Positions 17,339 to 25,585 are shown, numbered from the stretch's first letter. The stretch: DNA of 38,258 bases from Actinomycetes bacterium (GCA_021798745.1 JAJZBW010000003.1:1-38258); one strand, 5' to 3'. Program-made: numbers and translations. Notes: generated by a model not told the origin, from the letters alone.

Positions 17339-17893
17339 ATGACCTCGATCCACCCCCGTCGGGCCGTGCGCGCGCCACGGCGGGTCCTCGCGTGCGGGAC
17401 GGCCGCCGCAGCAGGCGTCCTCGCCCTCGCGTCCGCGGCGGCCGCGTCTCCGCCCGTCCTCACGGTCGGTCACGCCTACTGCTTCTACTTCTACGGGCAC
17501 CCCCAGGGAGGCATGCACCTCGTCGCGGCCGGGCCACGCGCGATCGCGGCGGGCCCGAGCGACTACATCAGCGGGGTCGGGGGAAAGCCCCAGGACACGG
17601 TCGTCTACGTGGACTGCGTGACCCGCTCCGGGAGCCCGGTCGGAGCCGCGTACGTCGGGCTCCCGAGGGTCGCGCTCCGCCTGTCCGCCGGTCACCTCGT
17701 CTTCGCCGAGCACGTGGTCCGTCACGTTCGCCGGCTCGACAGCGCGAGCCCGGTCCCCCTCACCGTCACCGTCACGGTCACGGGGACCGTGACGACGGGC
17801 TCGACGGCCACCGGGGCGATCCACGGGGTGCTGCGTGTGTCCGCTCCCGGGTGCCTCGCGGCCCCGTTCGCGTCGGCCTACACGGGGACCTGA
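17339..17893 (+). CDS. Small secreted protein of unknown function
   Basis: 184 residues, not recognised. A clear signal peptide (RRAVRAPRRVLACG, then an alanine-rich core ending ASAAAAS) gives a mature domain of about 145 residues. It is rich in Val, Gly and Thr and contains YCFYFYGHPQGGMHL, VVYVDCVTRSGSPVGAAYVG, a TVTVTVTG run and a C-terminal cysteine, giving three cysteines in the mature part. The start ATG follows GAGGAGG. Its last 16 bases overlap the convergent radical SAM gene. Beta-rich extracellular fold likely; no function can be assigned. Confidence 0.7.
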   Translation: MTSIHPRRAVRAPRRVLACGTAAAAGVLALASAAAASPPVLTVGHAYCFYFYGHPQGGMHLVAAGPRAIAAGPSDYISGVGGKPQDTVVYVDCVTRSGSPVGAAYVGLPRVALRLSAGHLVFAEHVVRHVRRLDSASPVPLTVTVTVTGTVTTGSTATGAIHGVLRVSAPGCLAAPFASAYTGT

Positions 17894-19101
17894 TCCCGGA
17901 GCTCCTCGGCCACGAGCACGCACGCCGGGTCCGAGCCGAGCGGGTCGCCGGTCGCAGCGAACGCCCTCGCCCGTGAGCCACCACACCGCTCACGATACGT
18001 GCACCTCCCGCACGGGCCTGTGAAGTCGCCGGCCCGCATCGCCCGGAGCACGGGAGAGTCGCGGTAGCTCGCGACGAGACCGGCTCGCCGGACGTCGCCG
18101 ACCTCGAGCGGCAGGAACCCCGACGCGTGGACCTTCCCGTCCGCCGAGACGAACACGATGCCCATGCCGTCCCGCGTGGCGACGCTCGGCGCCCGAACCG
18201 GCCGCTCGGGGGGTCCCGCGAGCTCCACGAGCCGCTCACGAAGGCGCGCGTAGAGGGCCCCCGCGCCCTCGGGGAGGTCCCCGTCCCGCGGGTCGCCCGC
18301 CGCGATCCTCTCGGCGAGGACCCTCCGGAAGAAGGGGCCCTCGACGGTCCGCACCGCGAAGCCGTAGCGCGAGGCGTCGACGAGGAAGTGGCACACGTCC
18401 TCGTTCTGCTCCGGGGTCGTCGCCCCGACCGCCGTGCCCCGACCGGTCGCCACGAGGAAGAAGACCTCCCACGCGTCGACCTCCTCCCGCGAGCACAGCG
18501 CGGCGACGTCCGCGAGCTCCTCGAGGTTCGAGGCCATCACGGTCGTGTTCACCTGCACGGAGAAGCCGCGTCGCCGCAAGAGCCCGATCGCGTCGAGGGT
18601 CGCCGCGAAGTGACCGGGCACGCCCCGGACACCGTCGTGGGTCTCCGGTCCCGAACCGTCGAGGCTGACCGACGCGCTCCGCACCCCGACGGCCCGCAGC
18701 GACGAGAGGGTCCGGTCGTCGAGCAGCGGCGTGACCGACGGCGCGACGGCGACCGGGACGGAGCGGCTCGCCGCGTGCGACGCCAGCTCGAGAACGTCGG
18801 GCCTCTTCAGGCAGTCTCCCCCCGTGAGCACGAGGATCGGACGAGGGCTCCCGAGCGACGCGAGCTCGTCCACGAGCGCCGTCGCCTCCCGCGTCGAGAG
18901 CTCGCCCGGTCCGGGCTCGCGCTGTGCGGACGCGCGGCAGTGGACGCACGCGAGGTCGCACGCCTTCGTCGTCTCCCAGAACACGAGGAGGGGCCGGTCG
19001 TCGAATCGCCCCCTTCCGGCGGGAGCGGCGCCCGCGTGCCCCGGCGCTCCCCGCCCCGTCGCCGAGCCGCGCGACGCCTCCCGACCCGATCCGTGGTCCA
19101 C
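17878..19101 (-). CDS. Radical SAM/SPASM domain protein
   Basis: 407 residues. The radical-SAM cluster motif CxxxCxxC is C48, C52, C55 in TKACDLACVHC, followed by LVLTGGDCLKRPD in the SAM-binding GGE position, and SASVSLDGSGPETHD. The C-terminal SPASM-like cluster region reads GPCGRCTYRERCGG and ends in DPACV. The arrangement resembles the NirJ/AhbD-like and TIGR04053-type radical SAM/SPASM proteins, which modify hemes or peptides. No heme d1, mycofactocin or small precursor peptide gene is next to it, so the substrate is open. The first 32 residues are Gly/Arg-rich and poorly conserved-looking, so the true start may be further in. GTG start, GGGAG nine bases upstream. Confidence 0.85.
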   Translation of the reverse strand: MDHGSGREASRGSATGRGAPGHAGAAPAGRGRFDDRPLLVFWETTKACDLACVHCRASAQREPGPGELSTREATALVDELASLGSPRPILVLTGGDCLKRPDVLELASHAASRSVPVAVAPSVTPLLDDRTLSSLRAVGVRSASVSLDGSGPETHDGVRGVPGHFAATLDAIGLLRRRGFSVQVNTTVMASNLEELADVAALCSREEVDAWEVFFLVATGRGTAVGATTPEQNEDVCHFLVDASRYGFAVRTVEGPFFRRVLAERIAAGDPRDGDLPEGAGALYARLRERLVELAGPPERPVRAPSVATRDGMGIVFVSADGKVHASGFLPLEVGDVRRAGLVASYRDSPVLRAMRAGDFTGPCGRCTYRERCGGSRARAFAATGDPLGSDPACVLVAEELRDQVPV

Positions 19102-19435
19102 GGACGAAGTCTCCCGTCACCCGCCCGGCCGCGCCAGGGCCGGAAGTCCCCCGTCGCGCGCGTCGCACCGGTCACGCGCGGACCGGTGCGCGCACGAGAG
19201 GACGAGTCGTGGAACCGCTCGGCGCCGGCCGGCGGCGTCGACGCGGCTGTCGCGCTCCCGCATGCCGCGCCGGGTCGGGTTGCGCACGCGGGAGCGGTCG
19301 GCGAGCGCGCAGCTCGTCCCGGGTCACGGGCGTCGGGAGCCGGGACCCGCCTGACGAGATGATCAACCGACGAGTCCTGCGGATAGGCTCGGCTGCGACG
19401 GGTCCCGCGAGGCCTGTAGGAGGGGAGATCTCGTC
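19102..19435. other. Divergent intergenic region with a 10-bp inverted repeat
   Basis: 334 bases between the radical SAM gene (minus) and the ArsR-type regulator (plus). I see no gene. It contains the inverted repeat CGCACCGGTC / GACCGGTGCG with a seven-base loop (19164-19190) and, nearer the regulator, a possible TAGGCT -10 (about 19385-19390). Confidence 0.5.
19164..19190. repeat. Inverted repeat, 10-bp arms
   Basis: CGCACCGGTC (19164-19173), spacer ACGCGCG, GACCGGTGCG (19181-19190). Perfect arms. It lies 63 bases upstream of the radical SAM start and may be an operator or a leader hairpin of that gene. Confidence 0.5.
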
Positions 19436-19792
19436 GTGAGCGTGCCCATCTACCAGCTCAAGGGCGAGTTCTTCAAGACTCTCGGTCACCCGGCCCGCAT
19501 CCGGGTGCTCGAGCTCCTGGGCGACGGCGAGAAGTCGGTCGGCCAGCTCGTCCCCGAGGTCGGGATCGAGGCGTCCCACCTCTCCCAGCAGCTCGCGATC
19601 CTCAGGCGGGCGGGGCTCGTGAGCACCCGCAAGGAGGGATCGAGCGTCTTCTACTCGATCGCGAACCCGGACATCTCCGAGCTCCTCGCCGTCGCGCGGC
19701 GGATACTCACGTCGTCGCTCCACGCGTCGGCCGAGATGCTCGCGGAGCTCGAGAGCGAGCCCGTCGCGCCCCTTCCCGACGCGCGGCACTGA
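19436..19792 (+). CDS. ArsR/SmtB-family transcriptional regulator
   Basis: 118 residues, winged helix: FFKTLGHPARIRVLELLGDGEKSVGQLVPEVGIEASHLSQQLAILRRAGLVSTRKEGSSVFYSI is the full DNA-binding domain, with SHLSQQLAILRRAGL as the recognition helix and wing. It has no cysteine at all, so it cannot use the CxC metal site of classical ArsR and probably senses something else. GTG start with a strong AGGAGGGGAG ribosome site. It is transcribed in the same direction as, and 157 bases before, the Ehr-like operon, whose upstream region holds an AT-rich palindrome, the natural candidate for its operator. Confidence 0.92.
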   Translation: MSVPIYQLKGEFFKTLGHPARIRVLELLGDGEKSVGQLVPEVGIEASHLSQQLAILRRAGLVSTRKEGSSVFYSIANPDISELLAVARRILTSSLHASAEMLAELESEPVAPLPDARH

Positions 19793-19835
19793 CCAGCCGG
19801 CTCGCGCCTCGTGGGTCCGTCCACGCGCACGTCGC

Positions 19836-19895
19836 GAATGTGTGATAATCCGCCATTATTATCAGCTCGTTTATCGATGAGATACTCATAGTCCG
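19836..19895 (+). promoter_or_regulatory. AT-rich palindromic operator/promoter of the Ehr-like operon
   Basis: A 60-base AT-rich island in very GC-rich DNA. It contains a perfect inverted repeat TGATAAT (19843-19849), eight-base spacer, ATTATCA (19858-19864), and a second one, ATGAG-ATA-CTCAT (19877-19889). GATACT (19881-19886) is a possible -10, which would put the second palindrome over the -10 and the first in the -35 region. Position and symmetry fit an ArsR-type dimer operator; the preceding gene encodes such a regulator. Confidence 0.6.
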
Positions 19896-19949
19896 TGTGC
19901 GGGGCGTCGAGCTGCCCCGCGCGCCGCGAGCCTCCCGCCCGGGGCGACC

Positions 19950-20426
19950 GTGGGCCTGCTGAGCACGATCCTGCGGCTGGGGAGGATCGCGGAGCCGGCC
20001 GCGGCCCCCCCGGTGCGCTCGCACGTGGACGTCGGGTCGAGGACCTCGCTCCACGTGCGTCACGTCGACGCGGGGTCGTGCAACGGGTGCGAGGTCGAGC
20101 TCTCGGGGTGCTTCTCCCCCGTGTACGACGCCGAGCAGTACGGGATCCGGCTCGTCGCCTCGCCTCGCCATGCGGACGCCCTGCTCGTGACCGGTGTCGT
20201 GACCCGCAACCTGTCCGACGCACTGCTCGCGACCGTCGAGGCGACCCCGAGACCGCGTGCCGTGGTCGCGGTCGGCGACTGCGCGTGCGACGGAGGCGGG
20301 CTCCTCGGTGCGTACGGCGTGCTCGGGCCCGTCCGGGCGGTCGTGGCGCCCGACGTCGAGATCCCCGGGTGCCCACCCCATCCGTCCGCGATCATCGCCG
20401 CCCTGAGGAGCGTGACGGGGAGATGA
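19950..20426 (+). CDS. Ehr/formate-hydrogenlyase-like small subunit (NuoB/HycG family)
   Basis: 158 residues. Electron-transfer subunit that carries the proximal [4Fe-4S] cluster in group 4 hydrogenases and complex I. Ligand cysteines are C44 and C47 in SCNGCEVE, C111 in GDCACDGG and C141 in IPGCPPHP, so the cluster site is intact; C54 and C113 are extra. SPRHADALLVTG is the conserved family segment. GTG start with a weak ribosome site, after the AT-rich operator. It overlaps the next gene by ATGA. First gene of a six-gene membrane complex operon. Confidence 0.9.
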   Translation: MGLLSTILRLGRIAEPAAAPPVRSHVDVGSRTSLHVRHVDAGSCNGCEVELSGCFSPVYDAEQYGIRLVASPRHADALLVTGVVTRNLSDALLATVEATPRPRAVVAVGDCACDGGGLLGAYGVLGPVRAVVAPDVEIPGCPPHPSAIIAALRSVTGR

Positions 20427-22411
20427 GCGCGGGAGCCCCCGACGCCCGCGACGCGCCTGCGACGAGCGGGAGGCGCCACGAACGGGCAGCGCTCGCGGCG
20501 GGGATCGCCACGAGCCTGCTCGGCGCCGCAGGGGTCGCTCTCGGCGTCGTCGCCGTCGCGAGCGGGGTCGGCCCGGTCCGCGTCGGAGGCGCCCTTCCGC
20601 TCGCCGGCGTCACGCTCGCTGCAGGCGCGACGGGTGGCCTGTTCCTCCTCCTCACCGGTGCCGTCGCCGTCGCCGTCGGCGCCTACTCCGCCGGGTACGA
20701 GCGCCACGGGAGCACGGGTCCGGCGCAGCTCGCGGCGGTTCCCTTCTTCGTCGCGGCGATGCTCCTCGTCCCCCTCGCGGGCTCGGCGACGACGTTCCTC
20801 GCCGCGTGGGAGCTCATGGCGCTCGCCTCGCTCGTGGCGATCCTCGCCGACCACGCACGCGCGGCGGTCCGCGACGCGGCGCGCTGGTACGCGGTCATGA
20901 CCCACCTCGGGTTCGTCGCGATCCTCCTCGCGTTCGTCGTGCTCGGCGCGGCCGGGCACGCGGACGCGCTCGCCGTGCTCGAGCGGCGCGCGGGGTCCCT
21001 CTCCTCGTCGAGCCGCGACGTCGTGTTCCTGCTCAGCTTCCTCGGATTCGGTGCCAAGGCGGGACTCGTCCCGCTCCACGTGTGGCTCCCCCGCGCGCAC
21101 CCCGAGGCTCCGAGCCCCGTGTCCGCGCTCATGAGCGCCGCCATGGTCGCGACGGGCGTCTACGGGATCGTCCGGATCGACGTCGAGGTCCTCGGCGGAG
21201 GACCGCGCTGGTGGGCTCTCGTGGTCGTGCTCGCAGGCGCGACGTCCGCTCTGTTCGGCGTGATCCAGGCCTCGGTGAGCACGGACCTGAAGCGCCTCCT
21301 CGCGTACTCGACCACCGAGAACATGGGTCTCGTGACCCTCGCGCTCGGCTCCTCGATGCTCCTCGCCGACTACGGGGAGCGCTCCCTCGCGACGGTCGCA
21401 CTCGTCGCGGCCCTCGTCCACGTCGTCGCCCACGCGGCCTTCAAGTCGCTCGCGTTCCTCGGCGCAGGAGCCGTGCTCTTCGCGACCGGGCTCCGCGACC
21501 TCGACCTCCTCGGAGGTCTCGCGACCCGGATGCCCGCCACCACCGGGCTCTTCTTCGTGGCCGCGCTCGGCGCGTCCGGCCTCCCGCTCGGGGCAGGGTT
21601 CGTCGGCGAGTGGCTCCTCGTCCAGAGCCTCATCCACTCGAGGCCCGGGACCGGGACGCTCCTCGCACTCGTGATGCCCGTCGCGGTCGGCGTCGTCGCG
21701 CTCACGACGGGCCTCGGGGTCGCGGCCATGGTGAAGGCGTCCGGGATCGCGTTCCTCGCCCGCCCCCGGTCCGCCGAGGCGGCCCGGGCGCACGAGGTCC
21801 CCGCGGCGATGGTCGCCCCGATGGCGACCCTCGCCGCGGCGAGCGCGGTCCTCGCCGTCGCGCCGTCCGCCCTCGCTCCCGCACTCGGGAGGCTCGCTCG
21901 CGAGCTGCCCGGCCACCCGGGCTCGTTCCCGCAGCTCGGGCTGCTCCTGCGGCTGCCCGGTGTCGCGGGGTCGGTCTCTCCGGGCCTCCTCGCGGTCGGG
22001 GTCGTCGCGGCATCGGGAGGGGTCGTGGCGCTCCGGGCGCTCGTCGGGCGCTCGCGACGACCGAGAGGGACACGCGCGCCCCTCTGGTCCGGGGGAGCAG
22101 GGGCGCTCACGGAGCGGATGCAGTACACGGCGACCTCGTTCGCGGAGCCCCTCCAGAGAGTCTTCGACGACGTGCTCCGACCCGACGTCGACGTCGAGGT
22201 CGGTCACGTCGAGGAGTCCCGGTACCTCGTGGAGCGCGTCCGCTACCGGTCTCGCATCGGAGACGTCGTAGAGGAACGCGTGTTCTCCCGGGTCCTCGAC
22301 GGCGTGCACGCGTGGGCCTCGCTCGTCCGACGCGTGCACAACGGGAGCGTCCACCGGTACCTCGCGATCGGAGCGCTCGCGCTCGTCGCAGCGGTCGCGG
22401 TCGCGAGGTGA
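20423..22411 (+). CDS. Antiporter-like membrane subunit (HyfB/HycC, NuoL family)
   Basis: 662 residues, polytopic. Proton-translocating Mrp/NuoL-type subunit. Key channel charges are kept: glutamate in LAAWELMALAS, lysine in GFGAKAGLVPLHVWLPRAHPEAPSPVSALMS, lysine-arginine in TDLKRLLAYSTTENMG and lysine in AHAAFKSLAFLGAGA. The C-terminal part has an amphipathic stretch (about 565-640: YTATSFAEPLQRVFDD, then VFSRVLDGVHAW) and a last membrane helix, as in HycC-type proteins. ATG overlaps the preceding stop (ATGA) behind GGGGAG. Its stop lies inside a 59-bp tandem repeat. Confidence 0.93.
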   Translation: MSAGAPDARDAPATSGRRHERAALAAGIATSLLGAAGVALGVVAVASGVGPVRVGGALPLAGVTLAAGATGGLFLLLTGAVAVAVGAYSAGYERHGSTGPAQLAAVPFFVAAMLLVPLAGSATTFLAAWELMALASLVAILADHARAAVRDAARWYAVMTHLGFVAILLAFVVLGAAGHADALAVLERRAGSLSSSSRDVVFLLSFLGFGAKAGLVPLHVWLPRAHPEAPSPVSALMSAAMVATGVYGIVRIDVEVLGGGPRWWALVVVLAGATSALFGVIQASVSTDLKRLLAYSTTENMGLVTLALGSSMLLADYGERSLATVALVAALVHVVAHAAFKSLAFLGAGAVLFATGLRDLDLLGGLATRMPATTGLFFVAALGASGLPLGAGFVGEWLLVQSLIHSRPGTGTLLALVMPVAVGVVALTTGLGVAAMVKASGIAFLARPRSAEAARAHEVPAAMVAPMATLAAASAVLAVAPSALAPALGRLARELPGHPGSFPQLGLLLRLPGVAGSVSPGLLAVGVVAASGGVVALRALVGRSRRPRGTRAPLWSGGAGALTERMQYTATSFAEPLQRVFDDVLRPDVDVEVGHVEESRYLVERVRYRSRIGDVVEERVFSRVLDGVHAWASLVRRVHNGSVHRYLAIGALALVAAVAVAR

Positions 22412-22511
22412 CCCTCTCGGGAGCCGCGGGCGCGGTCGTGCAGGTCGCAGCCGTCGCGGTCGCGAGGTGACCCTCTCGGGAGCCGCGGGCGCGGTCGTGC
22501 AGGTCGCAGCC
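22394..22511. repeat. Perfect 59-bp tandem duplication at a gene junction
   Basis: Copies 22394-22452 and 22453-22511 are identical, and identity continues seven bases into a third partial unit (to 22518). Imperfect 16-base blocks GTCGCAGCNGTCGCGG at 22385, 22444 and 22503 mark the likely slippage homology. Each full unit carries a stop/start overlap GTGA, so the duplication repeats the intergenic junction. 59 is not a multiple of three. Confidence 0.95.
22408..22470 (+). CDS. 20-codon minigene created by the tandem duplication
   Basis: GTG at 22408 overlaps the stop of the NuoL-like gene (GTGA) and reads 20 codons, ending AAVAVAR, to a TGA that itself overlaps the GTG start at 22467 of the NuoH-like gene. 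Its first 17 residues equal the N terminus of that protein. If translated it would relay ribosomes between the two genes. It may be an accident rather than a functional peptide. Confidence 0.35.
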   Translation: MTLSGAAGAVVQVAAVAVAR

Positions 22512-23429
22512 GTCGCGGCGGGCTCTCCGATGCTCGTCGGGTGGATGCGGCAGGTGCGCGCCCGCCTCGAGGGCCGTGCGGGAGCCGGAGCGCTCCAGCC
22601 CTACCGAGAGCTCCGGAAGCTCGCAGGCAAGCAGGACGTCACGCCCGAGGGAACCACCGCGGTGTTCTCGCTCGCGCCGGCGCTCGTCGCAGGCGTGATG
22701 CTCGTGTGCGCGGCGGTGGTCCCCACCGTCACCGTCGCCTCCCCGCTCGACTCGATCGCGGACCTCTTCGTCGTCGTCGGGCTGCTTCTCGTGGCGACGG
22801 TCGCGCTCGTGCTCGCCGCGCTCGACACGGGCACACCGTTCGGGGGGATCGGAGCGAGCCGGGAGACGACGATCGCCGCCCTCGTCGAGCCCGCGATCCT
22901 CGTCGCCGTCTACTCCCTGTCCATACGTGCGAGCTCCTCGAACCTCGCGGCGATCGTCCGCGCGACCGAGCGCCGCCCCGGCGACGTGCTCACCCCCGCC
23001 GGAGCGCTCGCCTTCGCCGCGCTCGTCGTCGTCATCGTCGCGGAGACGGGGAGGCTCCCGGTCGACAACCCGGCGACCCACCTGGAGCTCACGATGGTCC
23101 ACGAGGCGATGGTGCTCGAGTACTCGGGCTCCCGGCTCGCGATCCTCGAGTGGGCAGCCGCGATGCGCCTCGCCGTGCTCGTCGGACTCCTCGCGAACCT
23201 CTACCTTCCCGCCGGCGTCGCCGGACCGAGGTCCGGTCCGGTCGGGATCGTGCTCGGCGTCCTCGCGATCGCCGCGAAGGTCGCCGTCCTCGCGGGCGCC
23301 CTCGCCGCCGCGGAGGTGTTCGTGGCGAAGCTCCGGCTCTTCCGGGTCCCCGAGCTCCTCGCCGGCTCGTACCTGCTCGGTCTCCTCGCGGTCACGGCCG
23401 CCTACTTCCTCGGACCCCGCCGTGCGTGA
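22467..23429 (+). CDS. NuoH/HyfC-like membrane subunit
   Basis: 320 residues, about eight membrane helices. Connects the hydrophilic module to the membrane arm. Family hallmarks: LQPYRELRKLAGKQDV (cytoplasmic loop after helix 1), DTGTPFGGIGASRETTIAALVEPA, and the charged ETGRLPVDNPATHLELTMVHEAMVLEYSG loop lining the quinone-like cavity of complex I relatives. Start GTG 22467 is in the second copy of the 59-bp repeat; the first copy reads to a stop, so initiation further upstream is excluded. Followed by a 24-base gap to the next gene. Confidence 0.93.
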   Translation: MTLSGAAGAVVQVAAVAAGSPMLVGWMRQVRARLEGRAGAGALQPYRELRKLAGKQDVTPEGTTAVFSLAPALVAGVMLVCAAVVPTVTVASPLDSIADLFVVVGLLLVATVALVLAALDTGTPFGGIGASRETTIAALVEPAILVAVYSLSIRASSSNLAAIVRATERRPGDVLTPAGALAFAALVVVIVAETGRLPVDNPATHLELTMVHEAMVLEYSGSRLAILEWAAAMRLAVLVGLLANLYLPAGVAGPRSGPVGIVLGVLAIAAKVAVLAGALAAAEVFVAKLRLFRVPELLAGSYLLGLLAVTAAYFLGPRRA

Positions 23430-23453
23430 CAGGTCCGGGACCGGGCTGCTCGC

Positions 23454-24116
23454 GTGAGCGCGGGGACCTACGCCTCGCTCGTCGACCTCGCTGCAGGGCT
23501 CCTCCTTCTCAGCGCGGTCCTCGTGGTCTGGCGCCGCGACCTCCGTGCAGCCACACGCCTGCTCGCCGTCCAGGGAGCCGCGCTCGGGGCGATCCCCGTG
23601 CTGGCCGGGATCCGCGCGCGCGACGCCCACCTCCTTGTCGTCGGGGCCGCCGTCATCGCCCTCCGTGCCGTCGTGTTCCCCCGGCTCGTCGCCGCACGCC
23701 TCCGGGGAGCGCCGTCCCACGACCGCGAAGGGGCGCCGGTCGTGAACACGGCGACGTCGCTTCTCGTGACCGCCCTCCTCGTGACCGCCGCGTACGCGCT
23801 CGGCGGATCGCTCGTGCACGCAGGCCCGTCGTCCAGCGCACGGGCCGCGCCCGTCGGGTTCGCGCTCGTCCTCGTCGGCGTGTTCCTCCTCGCGACCCGC
23901 CGTCATGCGCTGTCGCAGGTCGTCGCGCTCCTGCTGCTCGACAACGGGATCGACGCCGTCGCGTTCCTCGCCTCCCACGGGGTCCCGCCGGTCGTCGAGC
24001 TCGGCGCGTCCCTCGACGTCCTCCTCGCGATCGTGATCCTCGGAGTCCTCGCCGGGCGGATGCACGAGAAGTTCGGGGGAACCGACCTCGACGACCTGCG
24101 GGAGCTCCACGAGTGA
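23454..24116 (+). CDS. HyfE-like membrane subunit (NuoK-related)
   Basis: 220 residues, about six membrane helices, typical of HyfE of formate hydrogenlyase-2, whose C-terminal half resembles NuoK. Visible: VVWRRDLRAATRLLAVQGAALG, LLLLDNGIDAVAFL with conserved acidic D/N residues in the membrane, and LLAIVILGVLAGRMHEKFGGTDLDDLRELHE at the C terminus, a highly family-like tail. The GTG start has no strong ribosome site; the 3' end overlaps the next gene by GTGA. Confidence 0.9.
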   Translation: MSAGTYASLVDLAAGLLLLSAVLVVWRRDLRAATRLLAVQGAALGAIPVLAGIRARDAHLLVVGAAVIALRAVVFPRLVAARLRGAPSHDREGAPVVNTATSLLVTALLVTAAYALGGSLVHAGPSSSARAAPVGFALVLVGVFLLATRRHALSQVVALLLLDNGIDAVAFLASHGVPPVVELGASLDVLLAIVILGVLAGRMHEKFGGTDLDDLRELHE

Positions 24117-25585
24117 GCGGCGCGCTCCTCGTCACGCTCCCCGTCGCCGCCCCGGTGGCGGCGGCCGTCGTCGCCGTCGTCGCTCCCTGGCCGCGAGCCC
24201 GGAGCGCATCGGGTGTCGCGGCCTCCCTCGCCGTCCTTGCCTGCGGCGTCGCCCTCGCGGCCGGGAACGAGGTCGGGCGCACGGTCGCCGACGACCACCT
24301 CCTGCGCGTCGACGCGGCCGCGGCGTTCATGGTGACCGTGATCGGGGCGATAGGCACGCTCGCGACCGTGGCGGGCGTCGGATACCTCCGGACCGAAGGG
24401 GCGAGGGACGCGACCGCGACGCGGGACGCCCGCCGCTACGAGGCGCTCGTGCAGGTCTTCCTCGCGGCCATGACCCTCTCCGTGCTCGCGGGAAACCTCG
24501 GGGTCGTGTGGGTCGCGATCGAGGCGACCACGATCTCCACGGCGTTCCTCGTCGGGCACCGGCGCACACGCTCGTCGCTCGAGGCGACCTGGAAGTACGT
24601 GGTGATCTGCTCGTTCGGGATCACGCTCGCGTTCTTCGGGGTCGTCCTGCTCTACCTCGCGGCCACCCAGGCGGGCATCCCCCCGGCACAGGCGCTCGAT
24701 CTCGGCACGCTCTCGGCGCACGCGGCGCGCCTCGACCCGGCGCTCACCCGCCTCGCCGTCGGGCTCATGCTCGCGGGGTTCGGCACGAAGGCGGGCCTCG
24801 TCCCCTTCCACACGTGGCTCGCCGACGCCCACGGTCAGGCCCCCGCGCCCGTGTCCGCGCTCATGAGCGGGGTGCTCCTCTCGGTCGCGCTCGTCGTCGT
24901 CCTTCGGGTCCGGTCCCTCGCGGACGCTGCGCTGGGCCCGGGCTTCGCGCGCGACTGGCTGCTCGCGACCGGGCTCGCGACCCTCCTCGTCGCGGTCTCC
25001 CTCCTCGTCGCGCAGCGCGACCTCAAGCGCCTCCTCGCGTACTCGAGCCTCGAGCAGATGGGCCTCCTCGCGGTCGCCGCGGCGTCGGGCACGCGGCTCG
25101 CGATCGAGGGCATCCTCCTCGTCGTCGCCGCGCACGGGCTCGCGAAGGCGCTGCTCTTCGTCACGGCCGGCGAGCTCCAGCACGCGGAGGGCACGACCTC
25201 GATCTCCGATCTCGCCGGGGTGGCCTCGCGCGCTCCGGCTCTCGCGGGGGCGCTCGCGGCCGGGCTCGTCGCCCTCGTCGGGCTCCCCCCGTTCGCGCTC
25301 TTCGCGGGGGAGATCGCGATCGCGCGCGGGATGGCCGACGCCCATCTCGCCACCGCTCTCGCCGCCGCTCTCGTGCTCCTCGTCGTCGGAAGCGGCTCGC
25401 TCGTCAGCCACGGGGTCACCGTGCTGTTCGGTCGACCCGCACGCGAGGGCCGGCGCGTGCGGGCCTCCCCGGCGACCGCCGTCGTCGCCGTGACCGGCGT
25501 CACGGTCCTCCTCGTCCTCGGAGTCGTCGGTGGCCCGCTCGCCCACCTGCTCGCGGCAGCGGCGACCTCGCTCGGAGCACGATGA
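24113..25585 (+). CDS. HyfF-like antiporter subunit (NuoN/NuoL family)
   Basis: 490 residues, about 13-14 helices; second ion-translocating subunit of the complex. Conserved charges: glutamate in WVAIEATTISTAFLVGH, lysine in GFGTKAGLVPFHTWLADAHGQAPAPVSALMSG, arginine/lysine in DLKRLLAYSSLEQMG and lysine in HGLAKALLFVTAGEL. GTG start overlaps the upstream stop (GTGA), and its stop overlaps the next start (ATGA). Two antiporter-type subunits (this and the one at 20423) is the HyfB/HyfF pattern rather than single-pump formate hydrogenlyase-1. Confidence 0.93.
   Translation: MSGALLVTLPVAAPVAAAVVAVVAPWPRARSASGVAASLAVLACGVALAAGNEVGRTVADDHLLRVDAAAAFMVTVIGAIGTLATVAGVGYLRTEGARDATATRDARRYEALVQVFLAAMTLSVLAGNLGVVWVAIEATTISTAFLVGHRRTRSSLEATWKYVVICSFGITLAFFGVVLLYLAATQAGIPPAQALDLGTLSAHAARLDPALTRLAVGLMLAGFGTKAGLVPFHTWLADAHGQAPAPVSALMSGVLLSVALVVVLRVRSLADAALGPGFARDWLLATGLATLLVAVSLLVAQRDLKRLLAYSSLEQMGLLAVAAASGTRLAIEGILLVVAAHGLAKALLFVTAGELQHAEGTTSISDLAGVASRAPALAGALAAGLVALVGLPPFALFAGEIAIARGMADAHLATALAAALVLLVVGSGSLVSHGVTVLFGRPAREGRRVRASPATAVVAVTGVTVLLVLGVVGGPLAHLLAAAATSLGAR

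Noticed and set aside
17770-17794. Inverted repeat CGTCACGGT / ACCGTGACG as a terminator
   Set aside because: It lies inside the coding sequence of the secreted protein, where Val-Thr repeats (GTC ACC) naturally give such symmetry.
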